A stretch of 39,161 bases of DNA from Thermoproteota archaeon (GTDB lineage Archaea; Thermoproteota; Thermoprotei_A; Sulfolobales; Pyrodictiaceae): assembly GCA_013153145.1 (NCBI GenBank), contig JAADEY010000014.1, positions 1-39,161 of the forward strand. The letters run 5' to 3'. A model generated the notes under the pieces. That model saw only the letters and a list, made by a program, of their open reading frames with translations, ran no database searches and had not been told where the DNA came from. Numbering within the stretch: position 1 is the stretch's first letter; every line of letters begins with the position of its first letter. Below, piece by piece: positions 15,164 to 22,857 of this stretch. Both the position numbers and the translations under genes were made by a program.

Positions 15164-15954
15164 AGCGCGATCACCTCGTATAGCCTATCTAGACTATCTA
15201 TGTTCGAAATGGGCATTCCAGCCCCCTGGACTAGGCTGACATAGCTCCCGTCAACCTCTAGGACTAGCTCCGCCTTGCTAGATCTGCCCTTAACCAGGCC
15301 TAGCCTCGGCAGTTTTGACGCCTCTATGGGGCCGTAGAGCTTCCCCGAGACCATTATATATGCCTTCCACCCCTCCAGCCTCTCCAGCAGCCACGTAGCA
15401 TGAGTATTGATTATGAGACGGCCGCTGTTTGATAGTAGCAGCTTCATGAGCCTGGCACGGCTGCGCGGATCCAGATTCTCGAAGGGCTCATCTAGGAGTA
15501 CGTACTTACTCTTTATGCTGAGGGCAAGCAGGTTTAGCGCCATTCTCCGCTCTCCTGCAGACATCTTATGCAGTCTGGCCGCGAGGATCCTGCCGAAGCC
15601 AAGCTCATCCATCATATTGACGAACCATTCGTAGTCGCCGTTGCAGATCGCGGTGTATAGTTTCGCTATATCCCTCAGGGGGAGGCTCAGCAGCGTGTAT
15701 ACCTCCCTGAGGTTCGTTGAGACTAGGCCGACTGCGCCTACGAGGCTATCTATGTCCCTGCCATCTATCGTCACTCTCCCGCTTGACACTGGCGTCAAGC
15801 CTAGGATGACTCGGAAGAGTGTTGTCTTGCCGGCGCCGTTGGGCCCGAGTATTATGCAGGGTGGTTTGAGGGATGCCGTGATGCCTCGCAGTACTGGCCG
15901 CCCCTTCACGTATCCTGCAACGACGCCCTCGAAGACGATCATTGAGCCCTGCAC
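15160..15954 (-). CDS. ABC transporter ATP-binding subunit
   Basis: 264 residues. Walker A is GPNGAGKTT (residues 37-45), the signature is M131-SAGER (canonical LSGGQ, here SAGER at 132-136), Walker B is YVLLDEP (151-157), and the switch His is in IINTHATWLL (near 184). The Q-loop region (GLVSTNLREVYTLLSLPL) lacks the usual Gln and has Asn instead. The start GTG 15954 is four codons ahead of an ATG that begins MIVFEG, the usual family start. A TATA-like CTTTAAAC on the minus strand near 16020 predicts a start near 15997, so this unit is likely separate from the CARF genes upstream. Confidence 0.88.
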   Translation of the reverse strand: MQGSMIVFEGVVAGYVKGRPVLRGITASLKPPCIILGPNGAGKTTLFRVILGLTPVSSGRVTIDGRDIDSLVGAVGLVSTNLREVYTLLSLPLRDIAKLYTAICNGDYEWFVNMMDELGFGRILAARLHKMSAGERRMALNLLALSIKSKYVLLDEPFENLDPRSRARLMKLLLSNSGRLIINTHATWLLERLEGWKAYIMVSGKLYGPIEASKLPRLGLVKGRSSKAELVLEVDGSYVSLVQGAGMPISNIDSLDRLYEVIAL

Positions 15955-16026
15955 CGGTTCTGATATGCTGTGTACTTGTGTCTGATAGGAGTAGTTGGTT
16001 TTCTGCGGCGCCGAGCACCGCTATGT

Positions 16027-17496
16027 TTAAAGAGGGGTAGGCGTTATTGAGGCGTGAAGCCCTATGCCTGTACCTCTATATACCTCCTTGCTTGTCTTAG
16101 AGAGGAGCCTTATGAGTGCTACCAGCTGGTAGACTGCATAGGCTGCACTAGCAGCAAGCCTCCTCCTGTCATCCGTGTCCATCTCGGTCAATCTCCGCAT
16201 CCTGGCGTAGAGCGGCTTGGCTATCCTTCCTGCAGGGTGCTCGCACCAGAGCCTGAAGGCCCCAGTGTCGCCCGTTGCTATGTACCTTGACTCGAGCAGG
16301 ATGGGGTCTATGGATGGTATTGCTGTATCGGCTGGCGGGGAGGGTGATGGTATCAGTGGTGCCTTACATGTTCTCCGCAGCTCCTCCAGCGCGTATAGCG
16401 CTGCTACGTCTTCTAGGCTGCTGGCCGGGTTTCTCGGGTAATTCTTTAACGCTTCTGCGTATCTGCGGTATAGCTCTGCCTGCACCGCGTACGGTATCAC
16501 GGGTCTCAGCCTCCTAAGGGAGTCGGTGCAATCGTTGTGTATGCCCCAGTAGACCAGGTTCGTGTCTATGATTACCTCGTCCTCTATATTCTCCATGTCC
16601 TTCTCCATGCCGTCCCTGTCGTAGAAGACTATCCTGTAAAGCCCCGAGAGCCTCGCAAGGCCTGTGAGTAGCCCGCCTAGCCTTGTGCCCCTACTCGCCT
16701 CCACTGTGTCGAGGATCTTCCGTGCAGCCTTCACCCACTCCTCCTCTGAGCACCAGTTATTGACTATAGCCTCGATGTTTACTTGCTCGCCTCCCTGGCC
16801 ATGCAGGCTGGCCCTGAACTCTATCCTTAGACCACCACAGTCTGTCTCCACCTCTGCCCCGGTGTAGGTTCTCCTGACGACTGGCTTCACGGCCTGCGAC
16901 GCGTTAGTATTCTTAACCTGCTCGGCCACCATGCGCCTCAGCGCTGCTTTGCTGTGTATTCTGTCCATCATGGCCGCCGCGACCTTATTGATTACCTTCC
17001 TGGCCTCCTCTCGGTCACTTACAGGGGTTGGGGCATGGTTGCAGTGCAGTATGTAGAGGGGCTCGAAGACGCGTGGCACAAGAGGGAAGGGGAGGCCGGT
17101 CCACGGCCCCCAGTAGAAGTCTATGTGGAGCACGCATGCATCCTCCCGGTAGCCCGCCATGGAGACTGCCGCCGCGAGCCTCCTTGACCCCGGCGTTGGG
17201 ACAACGTATACCTGGACCGTGCCTTCTCTGGAGAGTTTCTCTATAAGCCTCCTTATCTCGCGCTCGGCATCGCCTGGCTCCTCTGGGACGAGCCTTGGCT
17301 CTATCCTTAGTGGCGTGTCATGGAATATCCTGGTGAGGATTCTTACCGTTTGTGGTCCTGCGCGTGTCGTGTAGAGTACTTCGAACCTCTTTGCGCCGGT
17401 CTCCTCGTAGATCCTTGTAATGCTTGAGACCGCTGCTTCTAGGGCTCCCGGCCCTATTGTTACCGGTATGACTACCGCCTTCTCCTCCATGGTCAC
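16027..17496 (-). CDS. CARF-like protein with C-terminal PIN-like nuclease domain
   Basis: 489 residues. The first 155 residues look like a CARF-type Rossmann domain: strand AVVIPVTIG with a glycine-rich turn, and later VYVVPTPGSRRLAAAVSMAGYREDACVLHIDFYWGPWTGLPFPLVPR. That later segment parallels the NPTGG...AAxMAGA...LPILP segment of the neighbouring CARF protein. A central region (about 160-300) is unassigned. The C-terminal part resembles a PIN nuclease: V308-I-I-D311-T-N313, E341 in VQAELYRR and D410 in YIATGDTGAF give the usual spaced acids. I infer a ribonuclease switched on by a cyclic oligoadenylate or similar ligand. It starts with GTG 17496, overlapping the CARF gene stop by 4 nt. 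Domain calls are by eye; the PIN call is the less certain. Confidence 0.6.
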   Translation of the reverse strand: MTMEEKAVVIPVTIGPGALEAAVSSITRIYEETGAKRFEVLYTTRAGPQTVRILTRIFHDTPLRIEPRLVPEEPGDAEREIRRLIEKLSREGTVQVYVVPTPGSRRLAAAVSMAGYREDACVLHIDFYWGPWTGLPFPLVPRVFEPLYILHCNHAPTPVSDREEARKVINKVAAAMMDRIHSKAALRRMVAEQVKNTNASQAVKPVVRRTYTGAEVETDCGGLRIEFRASLHGQGGEQVNIEAIVNNWCSEEEWVKAARKILDTVEASRGTRLGGLLTGLARLSGLYRIVFYDRDGMEKDMENIEDEVIIDTNLVYWGIHNDCTDSLRRLRPVIPYAVQAELYRRYAEALKNYPRNPASSLEDVAALYALEELRRTCKAPLIPSPSPPADTAIPSIDPILLESRYIATGDTGAFRLWCEHPAGRIAKPLYARMRRLTEMDTDDRRRLAASAAYAVYQLVALIRLLSKTSKEVYRGTGIGLHASITPTPL

Positions 17497-18311
17497 TCTG
17501 TTGCCGCCTCCATTAATGCGTCCAGGTAGCCTTTAAGGTGTATGAGGTGCTTGCAGTCGATCCTGGCCACGCCATGCTCTACTTCTACTGGGCCTGCGGC
17601 GGCTGCCGCGTGCAGCACCGATGCCATGCTTCCAACCATGTCGAGCGGTATCCTTGCTATCCCTCCTTCCCTGCACTGGCGTCTTATGATCTCCTTGAGC
17701 GTGTTTATGTAGCTCTTCATCAGCTCAGTATCCGGCTTTACTGGTAGTATTGGGAGGCTTACTGGTGTGCGCATGTACTCGTGTATGTAGTATACTGCGT
17801 GTGCGCCCGCCATGCTGGCCGCCATTATCGCGGCCGCTGTCTCTGGCTTGAAGCCCCCCGTCGGGTTTAGGTAAACTAGGTGCGTGGCCTTCAGCTTCTT
17901 TACATCGCTTGCAACTCTCTTTACGAGGTTTATTATGCCCTCCCAGAAGTTCTTGCCGAGGTTTGGTATTGTCTCCACCTCGACTACGCGCACCCCTCTA
18001 TCGGCCAGGTATCTTTGGAGGAGCTCCGCTGCCAGCCTGCCTGCAGGCGTGTCTGTCGCGTAGAGCCTAACTATGTCGACCACTGCCTCCCCCTCGAGGA
18101 AGCCCTTCATGGCGTTGAGCTCGGCTGACAGCTGGTAGGGGGATGATACGAGCGCTTGGTAGATCTCATCCCTGCACTCCTTGCTCAGCTTCACCTCCTC
18201 GCCGCGGAGCAACCTCTCTATCGCGTCCCTGCATTCCGCCCCTACCAGGCCCCTCCTCGAGGCGTTGCTGAGTATGCTGGTGCCAACCGTGACTAGGTGT
18301 GCCTCCTTCAA
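17493..18311 (-). CDS. CARF protein, APE2256 family (Crn1-like ring nuclease candidate)
   Basis: 272 residues. VTVGTSILSN (residues 7-16) is the first CARF strand with its ligand-binding turn. LYATDTPAGRLAAELLQRYL (84-102), NLGKNFWEGIINLV (117-130) and YLNPTGGFKPETAA (147-160) are hallmarks of the APE2256 CRISPR-associated CARF family. That family includes Sulfolobus ring nucleases which cleave cyclic tetra-adenylate. S12 and K155 occupy positions like the Ser and Lys implicated in that activity. The region after residue 195 is helical and could be a small winged-helix-like end. It is the first gene of a two-gene unit with the CARF-PIN gene. No cas gene or CRISPR repeat is near. It would degrade or sense the messenger that controls its partner. 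Confidence 0.85.
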   Translation of the reverse strand: MKEAHLVTVGTSILSNASRRGLVGAECRDAIERLLRGEEVKLSKECRDEIYQALVSSPYQLSAELNAMKGFLEGEAVVDIVRLYATDTPAGRLAAELLQRYLADRGVRVVEVETIPNLGKNFWEGIINLVKRVASDVKKLKATHLVYLNPTGGFKPETAAAIMAASMAGAHAVYYIHEYMRTPVSLPILPVKPDTELMKSYINTLKEIIRRQCREGGIARIPLDMVGSMASVLHAAAAAGPVEVEHGVARIDCKHLIHLKGYLDALMEAATE

Positions 18312-18340
18312 AACTGATGCCCGTCTATTGGAGTGATTAC

Positions 18341-18364
18341 GCGCTACGTTTAAGCGTAGTGCGC
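18341..18364 (-). promoter_or_regulatory. Inverted repeat around the TATA element of the CARF operon
   Basis: CTACG (18344-18348) and CGTAG (18355-18359) flank TTTAAG, whose minus-strand complement CTTAAA is a TATA-like element about 40 nt ahead of the ATG at 18311. Outer bases extend the arms (GCG...T-GCGC, with one bulge). A protein binding here would block the TATA box. The predicted start site is near 18325. Confidence 0.45.
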
Positions 18365-18400
18365 CTCTAGGCCGTATCCCTTTCTTGAGCCGGCCTACGC

Positions 18401-19582
18401 GTGGATGGGGTGTGCTTTGTGACGTGTAGGGGCAGGCTAGTAGTGGCTGGTGTTGTCCTGGTTGGATTGTTTACGCTGCCTACATTTATGATGAGGGCTG
18501 TCCTGCCCTATGTTACTGGTAGCGCTGGTGTTCATGGAGAGTGGATGTCTAGGATACTCTATGCGGGCTTCATCATGCTTGCCGTGGCCTCGCCTCTTGC
18601 CGGCTGGGTGTGTGATCGGCTTGGCGCGTGGAGGGTTGCACTCGTATCTGCTGTCCTCCTGGCTCCACTAACCCTCATCTATCTACTTGTACATGGCTTC
18701 TGGGGTTTGCTTGTGGTTAGACTCGCTAATTCATGCATCGGAGAGATGTTGATTGCAGCCGCCAATACGATTGCCGCCCATGCCACCGTATCTGCCGGCC
18801 TTGGCTTCGGCGTTTTAAGGTTTATTGAGGGTGTCGGTATAGCTGTTGGGCCCTACCTGGGCGGCTTTCTTGCCGAGATAAGCCTGCCGCTAGCCGTCTC
18901 CGCGGCCGCGGCGTTGATGACTCCCATCGCGCTGGGGGCTCTCGTGGCCGGGAGGTGCAGCGGCGGGGGAGGGGATGGGAGGAGGGGCTTGCTGGAGTCG
19001 CTTAGGGGTTCTGCTATGGTGCTCTCAGCCCCCCGGCTGCTCGTGCTGCTTGTTGCCGCATGCGGGCAGGTTGCTGGCTTCGCCATACTCTTAAGCTACT
19101 ATACTACGCTGCTCGTCGAGGAGCTCCACTTAGGGCCCTCGATGTATGGTGTCTTTCTTGCTGCTGAGTCTATCGGGTATAGTCTTGGGAGCTTGTTCTC
19201 GGAGAAGCTCTATCCGCGGCTCGGCGTCCCCGTTGTGGCTATGTCGTCGCTTGTCCTCGCTGCAGTCTATTTCACCCTATCGTGTAGCCGTAACGTCGCC
19301 GTCGTGCTGGCCCTGGCGCCGGTGCTTGGTCTTAGTGCTGGTGAGGCCTTCAACCCCGTCTACATGGAGGCTGCCAGGAGGGCGGGGGAGTGGGGGAGGG
19401 GCGTGGTCGTCAACACGGTCGACATGATTGTGAATATCTCTATGGCTGCCGTGAGCCTCCTCCTAGACCCCCTGGTTCCGCTGATAGGTTTGAGGGGGGC
19501 CGTGGTTGTTGCGGCCTTGATAAACCTCGGTGCTGGACTCCTTGCTATCCTCTACCTGGTGAGAGCCTACCTACCGCCTTGA
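18401..19582 (+). CDS. MFS transporter
   Basis: 393 residues with about 12 hydrophobic helices. The loop after helix 2 reads GWVCDRLGAWRVAL, matching the MFS G-x-x-x-D-R-x-G-x-R motif. RLANSCIGEMLIAAANTIAA and FIEGVGIAVGPYLGGFLA resemble helices 4 and 5 of drug:H+ antiporters. The substrate is unknown. It starts at GTG 18401, though the GTGs at 18410 and 18419 are also possible; it is divergent from the CARF operon with 89 nt between. It ends 38 nt inside the convergent hydantoinase-like gene. Confidence 0.82.
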   Translation: MDGVCFVTCRGRLVVAGVVLVGLFTLPTFMMRAVLPYVTGSAGVHGEWMSRILYAGFIMLAVASPLAGWVCDRLGAWRVALVSAVLLAPLTLIYLLVHGFWGLLVVRLANSCIGEMLIAAANTIAAHATVSAGLGFGVLRFIEGVGIAVGPYLGGFLAEISLPLAVSAAAALMTPIALGALVAGRCSGGGGDGRRGLLESLRGSAMVLSAPRLLVLLVAACGQVAGFAILLSYYTTLLVEELHLGPSMYGVFLAAESIGYSLGSLFSEKLYPRLGVPVVAMSSLVLAAVYFTLSCSRNVAVVLALAPVLGLSAGEAFNPVYMEAARRAGEWGRGVVVNTVDMIVNISMAAVSLLLDPLVPLIGLRGAVVVAALINLGAGLLAILYLVRAYLPP

Positions 19583-21128
19583 CTCTAACCTTCACCGCGT
19601 TGCCTGGCAGGTAGGGCATTGCTATCTCCTCGACCTCAACTATCTCTACTGTTGATGGGTCTGCGCCCGCCTCTATCGCCTTCCTTATCGCCTCCCTCTT
19701 TGCATCCTCTAGTGCCTTTTCTCTTGGTATCTGCTCGTACGAGTATGCCTTGTCTATTGTTGCGCCTACGAGCGCTGTTGCGGCTCCTATAGCGTTCGCT
19801 GACTGGGCGTGTTCTGGTCTGATCACCTCCCTTGCTCCACGTAGCCTGCGCGGCCACATCGCTGAGCCTCCGCCAACAAGTATCACTATCTCCGGCTCCG
19901 GCCTCGTCTTTATCCTGTCTATTGCGTCTTCGAGCATCTGCACCATCTTTGCATATGCTTTTTCTACGAGCCAGGCTGGTATCAGCTTCTTCGCCCTCTC
20001 GGGGTTGCATCGTGGATCATCTATCTTCATGACGCCCTTCGCCAGGGCTATGTCCGTCGCTGTCACGGTGTTGCCGCCCCATGCAATGCCCTCCTCTACT
20101 AGCCTGTACCCCACGCTGTCTGGGCCTATCCTCACCTCCCTTGTCTCCTCGTCCCAGCGGATGATGCTGCCTCCTCCGAGACCTATTGCTAATACATCGG
20201 GGGCCCTTATGTTGGTCCTCACACCCGCTATATCCACCTCAAGGGCCTCCCTCGGGTAGCCGTTGACAAGCACACCAATGTTCGTCGTCGTGCCGCCGGT
20301 ATCGGCTACTATGGCGTTGGGGATCCCGGTGAGGACGTATGCCCCCCTTATACTATTCGATATCGGGGCTATGACCGTGAAGACGGGGTACTTGGCGACA
20401 TAGTCTTCGCTTGCCGTTGTCCCATCATTCTGCGCGAAGTACATCTTTGCGTGCGGCATGCCGAGCCTCTCCAGGGCCTCCCTGAGCGCCCTGATAGCTC
20501 TACGCATCACGGGGAGCGTCGCCGCGTTCAATATGGTTGCATTCTCCCTCTCGAGGAGCCCTATTGAGCCTATCTCGTGGCTTAGGACGACTGGTATGCC
20601 GGGGGCATACTTTGAGGCTAGCTCGCGTACCCTGAGCTCGTGCTCCGGGTTCACTATCGAGAAGACGGATGTGACTGCTATGGCGTCGACCTTCTTCCCA
20701 GCGAATGTCTTCAACGCCTTCACTGCTGCGTCCTCGTCGAGGGGTGCTATCTCCTCCCCGGTGTACTCGTGGCCGCCGCGTATCAGCACGGTTCCTGCCG
20801 ACACTTTTTCACGGAGGTCCTGTGGCCAGTCCAGCATCGGCTCTATCGCGGCTGTTGCCGGGAGCCCTATCCTTATGACCCCGACCCTGGCGAGGCCCTT
20901 CCTCTGGACTATAGCGTTGATGACATGCGTAGTCCCAAACATTACTGCGTCTACTTCCGCAGGATCCACACCGCTCTCCTTCACAACCCGCTCAAGCGAC
21001 CGCACTATGCCCGTGGTTACATCCGGGGTTGTCATCGTCTTTACTGCGTGGACTAGCTTGGCTGGCGGCTCTATGACTACTGCGTCTGTATGTGTGCTGC
21101 CTACATCAACCCCTATCCTGTACACCAT
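19545..21128 (-). CDS. Hydantoinase/5-oxoprolinase (HyuA-like) family protein
   Basis: 527 residues. It belongs to the ASKHA fold: phosphate-1 motif IGVDVGSTHTDAVVI (residues 5-19), GTTHVINAI (near 90), the strong ADTGGTTTNIGVL (near 285) and GLGGGSIIR (near 325), then ILVGGGSAMWPR. The family hydrolyses cyclic amides such as hydantoins and 5-oxoproline, with ATP in the best-known members. It is shorter than two-domain HyuA (about 680 residues), like many archaeal members. It follows the DUF917 gene by 6 nt. With the NCS1 permease close by, breakdown of an imported hydantoin- or pyrimidine-like ring is a reasonable inference. The ATG at 21128 is preceded by GGGGAGGTGAAGC. Confidence 0.88.
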   Translation of the reverse strand: MVYRIGVDVGSTHTDAVVIEPPAKLVHAVKTMTTPDVTTGIVRSLERVVKESGVDPAEVDAVMFGTTHVINAIVQRKGLARVGVIRIGLPATAAIEPMLDWPQDLREKVSAGTVLIRGGHEYTGEEIAPLDEDAAVKALKTFAGKKVDAIAVTSVFSIVNPEHELRVRELASKYAPGIPVVLSHEIGSIGLLERENATILNAATLPVMRRAIRALREALERLGMPHAKMYFAQNDGTTASEDYVAKYPVFTVIAPISNSIRGAYVLTGIPNAIVADTGGTTTNIGVLVNGYPREALEVDIAGVRTNIRAPDVLAIGLGGGSIIRWDEETREVRIGPDSVGYRLVEEGIAWGGNTVTATDIALAKGVMKIDDPRCNPERAKKLIPAWLVEKAYAKMVQMLEDAIDRIKTRPEPEIVILVGGGSAMWPRRLRGAREVIRPEHAQSANAIGAATALVGATIDKAYSYEQIPREKALEDAKREAIRKAIEAGADPSTVEIVEVEEIAMPYLPGNAVKVRVKAVGRLSPGRG

Positions 21129-21134
21129 GGTGCT

Positions 21135-22208
21135 TCACCTCCCCATGAGCTTCTCTATTGGGATGTACTCATAGTCGTATCCAAAGTACTTCGGGCCTAC
21201 GACCTTCAACCCCTCCGGCGTCCTCCACTTCTCGCTACACGGTATACCGATGACCGCCACCCGGAGACCGTACCTCAGCCTCTCGGTGGTTATCGGCCTC
21301 GCAGTCTCCTGGTCGACGACGACTATTATGTCGGGAACCATTGCTACGGGCTCGCCGTCGCGGAGGGCTATGAGGTTCTCGTTCTGGAACTTTATCACCA
21401 TCTTTGAGCCGCTGAACGAATCCATTCCATCTATTACAGCCTCCCCCCGGGCGAAGCCCCCGACATTGAACCTCTTCACGTCGACGATTTTTCCGCGGAA
21501 GAGCAGGAATCCGTTGGAGGCCTCAGTCAACGCGTCTATAGGGTTCTTACCTCTCTCCTTTGCCTCCCTTATCGCGCGCCCTATCTTTATAGCCAGGCTC
21601 ATCGTCCTCCAGACGGCCGCCCGCTTGTAGTCGGATCCCTTCATGGCATAGATTGCTATCCATGCCGTGCCGCCGAACTTTATCGTCACGACCCTGGCTA
21701 TCTTCTCCGCCCAGTAGTTGTCAATCGTATCAAGGACTATCCTGTTACCCTTCTCATCAGCCATCGACATGGGTGTCGCCTTTATCCCATAGAGGTGGAA
21801 GGTTGTCATCTGCAGCTCAGGGAACGCCCTCCCCATTCCATCGCCATCTATGACTGGTAGGCCGCGCCTAGCGGCCACAACGAGGGGGATTGTGGAGTTT
21901 ATGCCTCCAGCCTCTATGGGTGTGAGGAAGTCGGCCTCACGGTTATAGTATTCCTCGAGGGCCTTCAATGCATAGACCAGCTCTGAGCCGGAGGGAATCT
22001 TCTCTATGAGTACTGTTGGTGTACCCATCCCGGCCACGGGGACGACGAACGAGTCATCGGGTACTTCCTCGGGGTCTGCCACGCGTATTTCACGGCCTTT
22101 ATCGAGCTCTTGTAGAGCCATGAGCATCCCGATGTAGGGGTCGCCTCCCCCACCTGCACCGAGGATTGCCGCCCCCACCGCTAGGTCTAGGATGTCCTGG
22201 CGGCTCAT
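21135..22208 (-). CDS. DUF917 family protein
   Basis: 357 residues from the ATG at 22208. The N-terminus MSRQDILDLAVGAAILGAGGGGDPYIG is the family start, and PIEAGGINSTIPLVVAARRGLPVIDGDGMGRAFPELQMTTF is the central conserved block. DUF917 proteins accompany hydantoinase/oxoprolinase genes and include relatives acting on thiohydantoins; they are thought to act on cyclic amide substrates. The frame stays open upstream to a GTG at 22295 (29 more residues, overlapping the previous gene), but those residues look unlike the family, so I place the start at 22208. It is transcribed with the hydantoinase-like gene 6 nt downstream. Confidence 0.85.
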   Translation of the reverse strand: MSRQDILDLAVGAAILGAGGGGDPYIGMLMALQELDKGREIRVADPEEVPDDSFVVPVAGMGTPTVLIEKIPSGSELVYALKALEEYYNREADFLTPIEAGGINSTIPLVVAARRGLPVIDGDGMGRAFPELQMTTFHLYGIKATPMSMADEKGNRIVLDTIDNYWAEKIARVVTIKFGGTAWIAIYAMKGSDYKRAAVWRTMSLAIKIGRAIREAKERGKNPIDALTEASNGFLLFRGKIVDVKRFNVGGFARGEAVIDGMDSFSGSKMVIKFQNENLIALRDGEPVAMVPDIIVVVDQETARPITTERLRYGLRVAVIGIPCSEKWRTPEGLKVVGPKYFGYDYEYIPIEKLMGR

Positions 22209-22285
22209 CTTCCACAAGGCTGCCACCAAAACGTAGGGGTCTGGGGCTGGGGGCTGGTGGTGGGAAGCTTTGAGCATTGCCCCAA

Positions 22286-22738
22286 TTACTTCCACTCTAT
22301 GTTCATCCCCATTGATACGAGCTTCTTGAAGACCTCGTCTACCTTCTTCGGTGCCATAATGACGTACTCGCCGTTCTTGAGCTCAACTACTATGTATTTC
22401 TCCGGCGCACCGGCGACCGCTAGGAATGCCTTCGCGCCGTTCTCGAGCTTAAACCACCCCCACCGGAAGCCCGGTAGGCTCATCCCCCATACCCTCATGA
22501 CGGGCTTGAGCCCGTCGTCAAGCTTGTCGACTATCTTGACTCCCTTGACGTCCTCGACGCAGAATGTTGTTGATGATGCTACGAGTGCTTTCAGGGAGAC
22601 GCATGGTGGTTTTATCACTAGTCTGCATGTCAACATGGGGGCCAGGATCATGATGAAGACCGCTATTATTACGGCGGCTAGTATCGCGACTATGATCCAT
22701 GCTATTGGTGGTATGCTGAAGTAGTATATCTCCGTCAA
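22286..22738 (-). CDS. Membrane-anchored bacterial PH-like domain protein
   Basis: 150 residues from TTG 22738. One membrane helix (about residues 10-33) is followed by an extracytoplasmic or cytoplasmic beta-rich domain: VMRVWGMSLPGFRWGWFKLENGAKAFLAVAGAPEKYIVVELKNGEYVIMAPKKVDEVFKKL. The pattern 'G-(F/Y)-xx-G-W-F-x-L-xN-G-xKA...K-(Y/V)-x-V-(V/I)-x-L' is that of the bPH_5 domain family. The function is unknown; in some bacteria such proteins are stress or envelope factors. It is the first gene of the unit with DUF917 and the hydantoinase-like gene, and is divergent from the NCS1 permease. Confidence 0.65.
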   Translation of the reverse strand: MTEIYYFSIPPIAWIIVAILAAVIIAVFIMILAPMLTCRLVIKPPCVSLKALVASSTTFCVEDVKGVKIVDKLDDGLKPVMRVWGMSLPGFRWGWFKLENGAKAFLAVAGAPEKYIVVELKNGEYVIMAPKKVDEVFKKLVSMGMNIEWK

Positions 22739-22812
22739 GCCGGGGAGCCACCGTGGAGGCCTACGTGTATGCTGAGCCTATTTACTGGGATCGGTATATC
22801 TTTATGAGTATG

Positions 22813-22821
22813 CTTATATAG
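22813..22821 (+). promoter_or_regulatory. TATA promoter for the NCS1 permease
   Basis: CTTATATAG predicts a start near 22844, about 14 nt ahead of the ATG at 22858 and 32 nt ahead of the ATG at 22876. Confidence 0.45.
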
Positions 22822-22857
22822 TGTCCTATACTCAGCCCACTCCCCAACAGTCCCACA

